This document shows, one piece after another, positions 36,690 to 44,602 of a DNA stretch of 64,000 nt. The stretch is from positions 1-64,000 of the forward strand of contig CAVYDG010000022.1 of the NCBI GenBank assembly GCA_963767245.1. Reading direction: 5' to 3'. Source of the DNA: Roseiarcus sp963767245 (GTDB lineage Bacteria > Pseudomonadota > Alphaproteobacteria > Rhizobiales > Beijerinckiaceae). Under the pieces are notes generated by a model that had not been told where the DNA came from, searched no databases, and was given only the letters and a program-made list of their open reading frames with translations. The translations under genes and the position numbers were made by a program. Position 1 is the stretch's first letter; each line of letters opens with the position of its first letter.

Positions 36690-38160
36690 TGTGGGCTACG
36701 GGATTCACACAAGCGATTTGCCGTGGGCGATTGCATAACCGTCGAGCATGGCGGCGAGGCGACGCCAACCATCGGCCATGGTTTTGGGTCCGGGGGGCTT
36801 GTAATAGGCGTTCCAGCCGCCGAGGCGGGCGGTGATCCATGCGAGCCAAGAGAGGGAGCCGCGCGGGTGTGGGTTCTTCTGCCGCATTGTTTTTCCTTCC
36901 AAGGCGCCGCCGATGGCGGCGGCGGCTTCGACCGCGCTTTCGTCGATCACGTCGGTTGCGGGGCGGGAGCCCGCGTCCCGGGCGTCGGTGAGTTGAAGGA
37001 TTCGCGCCGCTGCGACCACGGCGAGGGCAGCGAGGTTGAACAGGCGCCGCGCGCTCTCGACCTGCGTCTCTTCCAGAGCCAAGCCGTCGCGTTTAAGCAC
37101 GCGGAAGACCTCTTCGATGCGCCAGCGCAGACGATAGAGGCGAATGATTTCCCGAGCGTCCTCGGCGGTCTCAACCGGCAAGGTCGTCAAAAGCCGCCAC
37201 ATCAGCGGCGTGGTCCCCAAAGGAACGTCCCTTTCGCGCGCCACAACGACGTTGATCTCGCAGGCTTCGGGATCGCCGGCGGCCTGTCCGGTCTTGGGTC
37301 TGGCGATTGTCGCCTTGCCGAACGAAACGGCCACGCGGGCCGTTCGAACGCGCGCATCCGGCGCGCGCGGCTGGCGTGGGGCGGCCGCCACATCGATCTC
37401 GAGCGCCGTCGGAAAACCGTCGGCTGTGGCAAACAGGAGGCCGCCTCCGGCCAACTTGCGGTCGCCGCGCGCCCGCGTGATGAGATCGACGTCGCCCGGC
37501 TTTCGGATGAAGGCCTGGTAGATGTCATTCTCGCGGTCGCCGACAACAACGATGCTGGCGGCGTCGGCGAGCCGTTGAGCCGCGCTCTGCGCCGCATCGA
37601 CCCAGCGCACGGATTCCTTGTCCTTGAGGCTCCGCTTGTGGCGATGCGTCTTCACTTCGCCGAGCGCGCGGGTCCAAATCTTCGCCCCCACTACGCCCAG
37701 AAGCGCTTCATCGTCGGCGTCGACGGCGACAAGCAAATGAATGAAGAAGCCGAGACTTGTCCCGTCGCCGCCCAGCCCCAGCTTCCGCCCCTTGTCGCGC
37801 CCGGCGAAATTGATCTCGGTCGTGTCCTGCGCCACGACAACGCGCCGACCCCGGCAAGCCTGCGCCGTGCGTTGGGCGGCCTCCTCCGTGATCGCTTCCG
37901 GGGTCGCCTGCTCCGATCCGAGAAAGCGATGGGCCGCTATCTCCCCCGCGCGATCCCGGCCAAACTTGCGAACCACCAGCGCGCCAGAACCGGCGATGTC
38001 CTCGAGGATCCGTTCAAATCGGCGAGAAACTCGAATATCGCCGCAGAAACCATCGCCCATCAACGCCTCCCGAAAACCGAAGAGGCGTTAAATCAGAAGC
38101 CCAAACCATATGCCAGTCGAAAACGACTCGATTGTGTGAACGCCGTAGCCCCTTGTGGGG
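36690..38160. mobile_element. Tn5/IS4-type insertion sequence with terminal inverted repeats
   Basis: Left end GGGCTACGGGATTCACACAA (36693-36712) and right end, read inward on the other strand, GGGCTACGGCGTTCACACAA are near-identical inverted repeats, flanked on both sides by CCCCTTGTGGGG-like sequence. They bracket one long minus-strand transposase gene. The element lies directly after the IS110 gene and before a Mur ligase-type gene. Target duplications are not obvious. Confidence 0.65.
36705..38063 (-). CDS. IS4-family (Tn5-type) transposase
   Basis: 452 residues from ATG 38063. Catalytic residues of the Tn5/IS50 group: Asp in A-Q-D-T-T-E-I-N-F, Asp in V-V-G-D-R-E-N-D-I-Y, and the YREK-type segment Y-R-L-R-W-R-I-E-E-V-F near residue 310, followed by the dimerisation helices L-A-A-L-A-V-V-A-A-A-R. 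Full length and unbroken, so probably functional. A 499-codon open frame on the opposite strand is only its shadow. Confidence 0.92.
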   Translation of the reverse strand: MMGDGFCGDIRVSRRFERILEDIAGSGALVVRKFGRDRAGEIAAHRFLGSEQATPEAITEEAAQRTAQACRGRRVVVAQDTTEINFAGRDKGRKLGLGGDGTSLGFFIHLLVAVDADDEALLGVVGAKIWTRALGEVKTHRHKRSLKDKESVRWVDAAQSAAQRLADAASIVVVGDRENDIYQAFIRKPGDVDLITRARGDRKLAGGGLLFATADGFPTALEIDVAAAPRQPRAPDARVRTARVAVSFGKATIARPKTGQAAGDPEACEINVVVARERDVPLGTTPLMWRLLTTLPVETAEDAREIIRLYRLRWRIEEVFRVLKRDGLALEETQVESARRLFNLAALAVVAAARILQLTDARDAGSRPATDVIDESAVEAAAAIGGALEGKTMRQKNPHPRGSLSWLAWITARLGGWNAYYKPPGPKTMADGWRRLAAMLDGYAIAHGKSLV

Positions 38161-38367
38161 GAGGATCGAGGTGGGGGGTCTCGCGGACCTACGCGATAAG
38201 CGAGAGACGGCGCATCCGATAATCTCCTCGGCCTGCGCGACCCCCCGCCCCTGCCCGCCCCCACATAGGGCGTCCGGAAGGACGCCCGTCTCTCGACGGG
38301 CTATGAGGGGGCGGGTGCGCTAACGCCGTCGGTTCCACCAAAATGCAGCACGCCCTAGGGTCAAAGG

Positions 38368-39819
38368 TCAACCAGGAGAACCAAGAAGCGGGTATTGCTT
38401 CTCCGCAAGTTGCGGCAACCGCTCAATCAAACCACCAATGTCGCCCGAAGTCAGAAACAGGACAGCATCGTCCTTGCGTAGCTCAGCGCCAATTTTGGCC
38501 AGACCGTCGTCGCAGGAACGTACCGGCGTAGCATCCACGCCCGCAGCGTGCACTCGCTCCATGATCTCGTTAAGGCTTGCTTGTTCGTGGGTGCCGGCCC
38601 CTTGGTTCGCTGGCTCAAATATGAAAACGCGATCACAGCCGTTAAACACGTCATCGTACCATTCGAGCTTATTGCGATTGCGCCACGAAAACGTGTGAGG
38701 CTCCAACACGACAAGCAGGCGCCGCTGGGCAAAATGCTGCTTCATCGCGGCAATCGCGCTCTTCGCCTTGTCATAGGACGATCCAAAGCCTTCGAACATT
38801 TGCACGCTGGTACGATCTGATTTTCGGTCGAGGCGGCGCATTACGCCACGAAAGCTCGCCATCGCCGCTGTGTACTGCTCGACGCTGACCAGGCCGCGGG
38901 TCAGCACGAACGCCCCGATCCCAACCATGTTTTCGATATTGTGCGCGCCGAGCTGGGTGGTCTTTACCCGGGCGATGTCACGGCCTCGCCCGGTCAGTGT
39001 GAATTGGGAGACTGCGCCATATTCGATATTTTCCGCGCGCCAGTCGCCCCTTGTCAGCCCGAAGGTCACGACATCGCGTTTCGCTTCGGCGAGAAATCGC
39101 TCGCTGAGTTCGCCTGAGGTCGCCGCAACGATGAGCCCGTCGCGCGGCGCCAAATCGAAGAGGCGATGGAAGGGCGCGAGATAGGACTCAATCGTCGGAA
39201 AGACGTTGACGTGGTCATGCGCCAGGGGCGCCAGCAACACGTGCGCGGGACGGTAATGCAGAAATTTCGACTGATTGTCGGTGTTGGAAGACGGATATTC
39301 GTCGCCTTCAAGCAAGAACAATCGTCCCTTGCCGGCGTTGGACGCCCGGGCAGGCGACAAAGGCACGGCGCCGATCATCCACGAGGGATCGAGCCCCGCG
39401 CTCGCGAGGCAATGCGCCATCATCGAGACGCTCGTTGTCTTGCCGAAAGATCCCGCCACCACAATGTTCTCGCGTCCACGCGAAAGAAGCGCGAGCACTT
39501 CGGCGAAGGACAGAATTTTCGGCCCTCCGGGTCTCGCGGCGCGCGCGAAAGCCTCGGCCACCTCATCATTCTCGTTCGGAACCAGCCGCGCATTTTTGCC
39601 GATGACGATAAGATCGGCGTCGTCAGGAATATTCCGCGCCGCGTAGGGCGCCCGGCACGCGAATTCTTCACGAGCCAGCACCTGCGAGATCGGCGGATAG
39701 ATGGCTTCATCGGAGCCGGTTACGGCAACGCCGCTGTCGCGCAGCAGGATAGCCGTGGCGCTCATACCCACGCCGGCAAGGCCGATAAAGTGAGCTTTAC
39801 GAAAAGGAAATGCGGTCAT
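38368..39819 (-). CDS. Mur ligase-family protein (MurC/Mpl-like) with unusual P-loop
   Basis: 483 residues from ATG 39819. N-terminal Rossmann domain H-F-I-G-L-A-G-V-G-M-S-A as in MurC and Mpl; ATP loop A-G-S-F-G-K-T-T-S-V where those enzymes have G-T-H-G-K-T-T. Then G-D-E-Y-P-S-S-N-T-D-N (Mpl-like D-E-Y) and a C-terminal V-V-L-E-P-H-T-F-S. It joins an amino acid or peptide to a carboxylated precursor with ATP; Mpl recycles wall tripeptide. It lies between insertion sequences, away from the dcw cluster, so it is an accessory ligase and not the essential MurC. The substrate is uncertain. Confidence 0.8.
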   Translation of the reverse strand: MTAFPFRKAHFIGLAGVGMSATAILLRDSGVAVTGSDEAIYPPISQVLAREEFACRAPYAARNIPDDADLIVIGKNARLVPNENDEVAEAFARAARPGGPKILSFAEVLALLSRGRENIVVAGSFGKTTSVSMMAHCLASAGLDPSWMIGAVPLSPARASNAGKGRLFLLEGDEYPSSNTDNQSKFLHYRPAHVLLAPLAHDHVNVFPTIESYLAPFHRLFDLAPRDGLIVAATSGELSERFLAEAKRDVVTFGLTRGDWRAENIEYGAVSQFTLTGRGRDIARVKTTQLGAHNIENMVGIGAFVLTRGLVSVEQYTAAMASFRGVMRRLDRKSDRTSVQMFEGFGSSYDKAKSAIAAMKQHFAQRRLLVVLEPHTFSWRNRNKLEWYDDVFNGCDRVFIFEPANQGAGTHEQASLNEIMERVHAAGVDATPVRSCDDGLAKIGAELRKDDAVLFLTSGDIGGLIERLPQLAEKQYPLLGSPG

Positions 39820-39995
39820 TATCGCTTTGTCTGGAAGCTCCCGGATCATGCGTCGCCCAATTCATCGAATCAGAGCGGCGCATGGCTGCGAACACCTGCG
39901 TTATGCCAGCGACCCGAGCAACAAGGAATGCGCCTCCGGCGGCGTCGCACTGGGCGACGCGTCTCGGATGGATTTTAGGCAAACGCATTCCCTAA

Positions 39996-40931
39996 GAGTT
40001 TGTCCGGAAACATCATGTCGGATTGCATAGCTTTCGCAGCATGAGGCGGATGGAGGCGAGGCGCAGGAAGGCGAGCGCCTTGCGGTTGAGGCATTCCCAG
40101 TCCTTGGCCAGTCTGCGGCAGCGGCCAAGCCAGGCGAGGGTGCGTTCGACGATCCAGCGCTTGGGCAGGACGACGAAGCCTTTGGCGTGACCCAATCGCT
40201 TGACGATCTCAAGGTCGAGGCGCACCAGAATGCGTTTCATCGCGCCCTGGAATTCCGGCCCCTGGTAACCTCCGTCGGCGTAGAGCTTGACCAGAAACGG
40301 GAAGGCTCCGAACAGGCTCGCCATCAGCAGCGCGCCGCCGTCGCGGTCCTGAATGTCGGCGGAATGCACGATCGCGTGCATCAGGAGGCCTTGCGTGTCG
40401 ACAAGAACGTGCCGCTTCTTGCCCTTGATCTTCTTGCCTGCATCGTAACCGGGCGGATCGATGCAGGCCCCCCCTTTTCCGCGCTTTTGACGCTCTGGCT
40501 GTCGATGATGGCGGCGGTCGGGTTCGCTTCGCGGGAGGCCTGCTCGCGACAGCGCGTGTAAAGCGCCTCATGGATGCGGTCGAGCGTGCCGTCCCAGCTC
40601 CACAGATCGAAATAATCGTAGACCGTCGAGCGCGGCGGCAAGTCCTTGGGGATCGCCCGCCACTGGCAGCCGGTGCTCAACACATACATCAAGCCATTGA
40701 CGACTTCACGTACGTTCACCGTCCGCCTGTTGCCGCCGCGCTTCCCCGGCCGGATGAGCGGCTCCGACAGCGCCCATTCCTCGTCGGTCAGGTCGCTCGG
40801 ATAGCGCAACTTGCTGCGGTCATAGCGACCCCGATTTTCATTCGTCCACACAGGCGAACCCCCAAGCAAATCAGGCCGCCTTGCTTAAATCACAAGCGAT
40901 TCTAACGATTCGTTTTTTCCCGGACAGGCTC
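39996..40931. mobile_element. IS5-family element, copy 1 of a tandem pair
   Basis: 936 bp bounded by GAGTTTGTCCGG at the left and CCGGACAGGCTC at the right (imperfect 12-bp inverted repeats), flanked by TAA on both sides (39993-39995 and 40932-40934). A 3-bp TNA target duplication fits the IS1031/IS427 groups of IS5. The right-hand TAA is also the left flank of copy 2. Nearly identical to copy 2, so both are recent. Confidence 0.85.
40013..40851 (-). CDS. IS5-family transposase, copy 1 (two frames, -1 slippage site)
   Basis: GTG at 40851 opens W-T-N-E-N-R-G-R-Y-D. The first frame has the DUF4096-type domain and the first catalytic Asp in A-I-I-D-S-Q-S-V-K-S. The second frame, G-K-K-I-K-G-K-K-R-H, carries Asp in L-Y-A-D-G-G-Y and Glu in R-W-I-V-E-R-T, and stops at 40013. 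The frames meet at AAAA followed by seven G (C run 40468-40474 on the plus strand). Here a -1 slip joins them, the usual solution in such IS5 relatives, so this copy may make full transposase. Confidence 0.8.
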
Positions 40932-40934
40932 TAA

Positions 40935-41870
40935 GAGTTTGTCCGGAAACATCATGTCGGATTGCATAGCTTTCGCAGCATGAGGCGGATGGAGGCGAGG
41001 CGCAGGAAGGCGAGCGCCTTGCGGTTGAGGCATTCCCAGTCCTTGGCCAGTCTGCGGCAGCGGCCAAGCCAGGCGAGGGTGCGTTCGACGATCCAGCGCT
41101 TGGGTAGGACGACGAAGCCTTTGGCGTGACCCAATCGCTTGACGATCTCGAGGTCGAGGCGCACCAGAATGCGTTTCATCGCGCCCTGGAATTCCGGCCC
41201 CTGGTAACCTCCGTCGGCGTAGAGCTTGACCAGAAACGGGAAGGCTCCGAACAGGCTCGCCATCAGCAGCGCGCCGCCGTCGCGGTCCTGAATGTCGGCG
41301 GAATGCACGATCGCGTGCATCAGGAGGCCTTGCGTGTCGACAAGAACGTGCCGCTTCTTGCCCTTGATCTTCTTGCCTGCATCGTAACCGGGCGGATCGA
41401 TGCAGGCCCCCCTTTTCCGCGCTTTTGACGCTCTGGCTGTCGATGATGGCGGCGGTCGGGTTCGCTTCGCGGGAGGCCTGCTCGCGACAGCGCGTGTAAA
41501 GCGCCTCATGGATGCGGTCGAGCGTGCCGTCCCAGCTCCACAGATCGAAATAATCGTAGACCGTCGAGCGCGGCGGCAAGTCCTTGGGGATCGCCCGCCA
41601 CTGGCAGCCGGTGCTCAACACATACATCAAGCCGTTGACGACTTCACGTACGTTCACCGTCCGCCTGTTGCCGCCGCGCTTCCCCGGCCGGATGAGCGGC
41701 TCCGACAGCGCCCATTCCTCGTCGGTCAGGTCGCTCGGATAGCGCAACTTGCTGCGGTCATAGCGACCCCGATTTTCATTCGTCCACACAGGCGAACCCC
41801 CAAGCGAATCAGGCCGCCTTGCTTAAATCACAAGCGATTCTAACGATTCGTTATTTTCCCGGACAGGCTC
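40935..41870. mobile_element. IS5-family element, copy 2 of a tandem pair
   Basis: Also 936 bp, with the same ends and orientation as copy 1, flanked by TAA at 40932-40934 and 41871-41873. Known differences from copy 1: one fewer G in the slippage run (41407-41412 on the plus strand has six C), an extra base in the T-rich right end (GTTATTTTCCC against GTTTTTTCCC), and scattered single-base changes. A GA microsatellite follows the right end. Confidence 0.85.
40952..41789 (-). CDS. IS5-family transposase, copy 2 (slippage run one base shorter)
   Basis: Same protein as copy 1, from GTG 41789 to the stop at 40952. With six G after AAAA the two catalytic halves are in a +1 relation rather than -1, so the normal slip would not join them. 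Reading straight through the first frame gives a 295-residue product whose second half is out-of-frame nonsense. This copy is therefore probably dead or dependent on copy 1, unless the base count is a sequencing error. Confidence 0.75.
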
Positions 41871-41873
41871 TAA

Positions 41874-42395
41874 GAGAGAGAGAGAACCCGATCCGGTTTG
41901 GCCGACGCCCGGGCCGACCAGCCGCGGTAAATCCGGCCTTCGTCAATAGCTTGATCGAAGCAGAGCGGTGCATGGCCTGTCCGACTTTCGCCGGCATCCG
42001 GCAAGCCCCAAGCCGCTGCGCCGTGGCAAATCTACGCGCCAGATTCGGCTGTCCGGATTTTCGAACAATTGCTTCCGGAAAATCGAAACCCATGTTACAG
42101 TGCCTCTCACCATGACCATGTCGATCGACAGAAGCGCGAGCAACCGGGCGCCGAACGCCGCCGGGCAGAAGCGCGCATACTCTACATTGCCGCCATGGTC
42201 TTGAGGGGTAATCCGAGACGAGAGAAAAAATGGCCAGGTGTCGGCGCAACCCATTGAAAAGGCTCGATCCGGACAAGCAGATCCAAGCCAATCCAAGGGT
42301 TTTCCTTTGATTTTCTTTGCTCCGGCTTGGCTGGATTTTGAGAAATTTGGGGTCGGCTTGGAAAACCAGACCGGCCCTTCTGACCGGAGGCAACC
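41874..42395. other. Gene-free stretch before the SDR gene
   Basis: Begins with a (GA)n run next to the IS end. A short plus-strand frame around 41940-42060 reads L-I-E-A-E-R-C-M-A-C-P-T, resembling a frame on the other side of the IS pair (F-I-E-S-E-R-R-M-A-A-N-T at about 39860); neither has a ribosome site or known family. Repeated GGCTTGG/CCAAGCC blocks lie near 42280-42360. GGAGG at 42386-42390 is the ribosome site of the next gene. No RNA gene recognised. Confidence 0.4.
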
Positions 42396-43169
42396 TTGAC
42401 CAATCTGTTCGATCTCACCGGGCGCGTCGCGATCGTCACCGGCTCGTCGCGGGGGATCGGGCGGGCCATCGCCGAGCGGCTCGCCGAGCATGGCGCGAGC
42501 GTCGTCATCTCGTCGCGCAAGGCCGAGGCCTGCGCCGAGACCGCCGCCGCCATCAATCATGCGGTGAAGCGCGACGCGGCGAAGCCGATCGCCGCCAACA
42601 TTTCATCCAAGGAGGAGCTTCAGCACCTCGTCGACGAGACGGCGGGCGCCTTCGGCCGGATCGACATTCTGGTCTGCAATGCGGCTTCCAATCCCTATTA
42701 CGGCGCCCTTGGCGGCATCTCCGACGCCCAGTTTCGCAAGATTCTCGACAACAACGTGCTCGCCAATCACTGGCTGATCCAAATGGCCGCCCCCGGCATG
42801 ATCGAACGCAAGGACGGCTCGGTGATCATCGTGTCGTCGGTCGGCGGGCTCAAGGGCTCGAAAGTCCTCGGCGCCTATAACATCTCCAAAGCCGCCGATC
42901 TTCAGCTGGCGCGCAATCTCGCGGTCGAATGGGGACGGCACAACGTGCGGGTCAATTGCATCGCGCCGGGCCTGGTCAGAACCGACTTCGCCCGCGCTTT
43001 GTGGGAGAACCCTGAGACGTTGAAGGCGGTCACCGCGACGACGCCGCTCGGGCGGATCGGCGAAGCCGACGAAATCGCCGGCGCGGCGGTCTATCTCGCC
43101 TCGAAAGCGGGATCGTTCACGACCGGCCAGGTCATTGTCGTCGATGGCGGCGCGACTATCGCCGGCTGA
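42396..43169 (+). CDS. Short-chain dehydrogenase/reductase (FabG/DHRS4-like)
   Basis: 257 residues from TTG 42396, supported by GGAGG five bases upstream and by alignment of the family start (M-T-N-L-F-D-L-T-G-R). Cofactor loop T-G-S-S-R-G-I-G, then C-N-A-A-S, catalytic Ser in V-S-S-V-G-G and Y-N-I-S-K, ending V-V-D-G-G-A-T. Arg at S-S-R-K suggests preference for NADP. It precedes an N-formylglutamate amidohydrolase-type gene by 28 bp. Probably a carbonyl reductase or 3-oxoacyl reductase paralogue; substrate unknown. Confidence 0.9.
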   Translation: MTNLFDLTGRVAIVTGSSRGIGRAIAERLAEHGASVVISSRKAEACAETAAAINHAVKRDAAKPIAANISSKEELQHLVDETAGAFGRIDILVCNAASNPYYGALGGISDAQFRKILDNNVLANHWLIQMAAPGMIERKDGSVIIVSSVGGLKGSKVLGAYNISKAADLQLARNLAVEWGRHNVRVNCIAPGLVRTDFARALWENPETLKAVTATTPLGRIGEADEIAGAAVYLASKAGSFTTGQVIVVDGGATIAG

Positions 43170-43196
43170 AAGCCAGACGGGAGCAGAAGCCAAAAG

Positions 43197-44060
43197 ATGG
43201 ACCGGACAGCGCGGGTCGATCTCGAAGCGGCGAAGAGCGGATTTGCCGCCTTCGAAGCGATTCCCGGCGCGCTTGACGCCGGAGCGCTCATCATCTGCGA
43301 TCACGCCGCCAACGCCATGCCTCCAGGTTACGGCACGCTCGGACTGCCGCGCGAGGCGCTCGAGCGGCACATCGCTTATGACATCGGCGCCGCAGCCGTG
43401 ACCCGCGCGCTCGCGGCCGAACTCGGCGCGCCGGCGGTGCTGTCGACCTTCTCGCGCCTGATCATCGATCCGAACCGCGGCCTGGACGATCCGACCCTGG
43501 TCATGCGCTTTTCCGACGGCGCGATCGTGCCGGGCAACGCCGACGCCGATGCGCGGGAGATCGCCCGCCGGAGCGCCCTATTCTGGGCGCCCTACCGGCA
43601 CGAGATCGCGGCCACGGTCGATGCGATGCTGGCGACCGGCGAGCCTCCAGCCATCGTCTCGATCCATTCCTTTACTGCCGTGCTGCGCGGCGCGGCGCGA
43701 CCGTGGCAGGTCGGGATCCTATGGGACCGCGACGGGCGGCTGCCAAAGCCGCTGATCCACGCGCTGGTCGCGGAACCGGATCTTCTCCCCGCGGAGGTCG
43801 GCGACAACGAGCCCTACGATGGGGCGCTCCCCGGCGACACGATCGACGCGATCGCGACCTCGCTTGGGCTAGCCAACGCGCTGATCGAGCTGCGGCAGGA
43901 TCTGATCGCCGAGACGAGGGACGCGCTCGCCTGGGCCGCGCGCCTCGCCCGTCTGCTGCGGCCGATCCTCGCCGACGGCGAGAGCCGCGCGCCGGCCGAG
44001 TTCGGCACTCGCGCAAGGGGGGCTGCGCATGGCCGGGGAAAACCCTCGCTCGCAACTTGA
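43197..44060 (+). CDS. N-formylglutamate amidohydrolase family protein
   Basis: 287 residues from ATG 43197. Landmarks of the FGase family are visible: I-I-C-D-H-A-A-N-A near residue 35, D-I-G-A-A-A-V-T near 65, S-R-L-I-I-D-P-N-R near 88, and I-V-S-I-H-S-F-T near 160, giving the His/Asp/Glu metal-type site. The family hydrolyses N-formylglutamate in histidine breakdown, but stand-alone copies such as this, away from hut genes, are of unknown use. Likely co-transcribed with the SDR. Confidence 0.85.
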   Translation: MDRTARVDLEAAKSGFAAFEAIPGALDAGALIICDHAANAMPPGYGTLGLPREALERHIAYDIGAAAVTRALAAELGAPAVLSTFSRLIIDPNRGLDDPTLVMRFSDGAIVPGNADADAREIARRSALFWAPYRHEIAATVDAMLATGEPPAIVSIHSFTAVLRGAARPWQVGILWDRDGRLPKPLIHALVAEPDLLPAEVGDNEPYDGALPGDTIDAIATSLGLANALIELRQDLIAETRDALAWAARLARLLRPILADGESRAPAEFGTRARGAAHGRGKPSLAT

Positions 44061-44113
44061 CGCGAGGCGCCGTTCGGCGCGATCCGTCGCCGCCCGACAC
44101 GCGAGATCATGGA

Positions 44114-44389
44114 ATGGATATGGCGAAAGCAAACGAGACGGCAAAGACCGGGACAAGCGAGGTCAACGCCGGTCATCTGCGCGCGTTCGTCGAGCGGATC
44201 GAGCGGCTTGAGGAGGAGAAGAAAGCGCTCTCAGGCGATATCAAGGACGTCTACGGCGAGGCCAAGGCGAACGGCTTCGACGTCAAGATCATGCGAAAAA
44301 TCGTGTCGATCAGAAAGCAGGACCGCGACAGCCGGATCGAAGAGGAGACGATTCTCGATCTCTATCTGGCCGCGCTCGGGATGAATTGA
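44114..44389 (+). CDS. gapR: GapR-type nucleoid-associated protein (DUF2312)
   Basis: 91 residues from ATG 44114 (a second in-frame ATG at 44120 is possible). The helical core H-L-R-A-F-V-E-R-I-E-R-L-E-E-E-K, D-I-K-D-V-Y-G-E-A-K and M-R-K-I-V-S-I-R-K is the conserved DUF2312 pattern. In Caulobacter GapR is a tetrameric clamp on overtwisted DNA needed for replication and is widespread in alphaproteobacteria. The extra N-terminal 15 residues rich in A, K and T are variable in the family. Strong lineage marker. Confidence 0.93.
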   Translation: MDMAKANETAKTGTSEVNAGHLRAFVERIERLEEEKKALSGDIKDVYGEAKANGFDVKIMRKIVSIRKQDRDSRIEEETILDLYLAALGMN

Positions 44390-44602
44390 TCGGCGACGTC
44401 GGCGACCGGGACGCGGCGGCCGATCAGGTTGCAATCGAAACCGATCGTGTCACAATGAATGGCGGAACGCGATCAATCGACGGTTGGAGCAATGATCAAG
44501 CAGCGGGCGCACAGTGGCTACCGGCGACGAATTGCGTGGTCAGCGTGGTCCGCGGCCAAATCGTACTGCCGCTAAAGCCCGAAGCCGCCAGGTACTGACC
44601 TG

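Noticed and set aside
36723..38222. A 499-codon plus-strand open frame
   Set aside because: It is antisense to the intact IS4/Tn5-type transposase, has no recognisable motifs and owes its length to high GC content.
41871..41890. GA dinucleotide run as a regulatory or phase-variation tract
   Set aside because: It lies in gene-free DNA at the IS5 right end, not in a promoter or coding frame, so no role can be argued.
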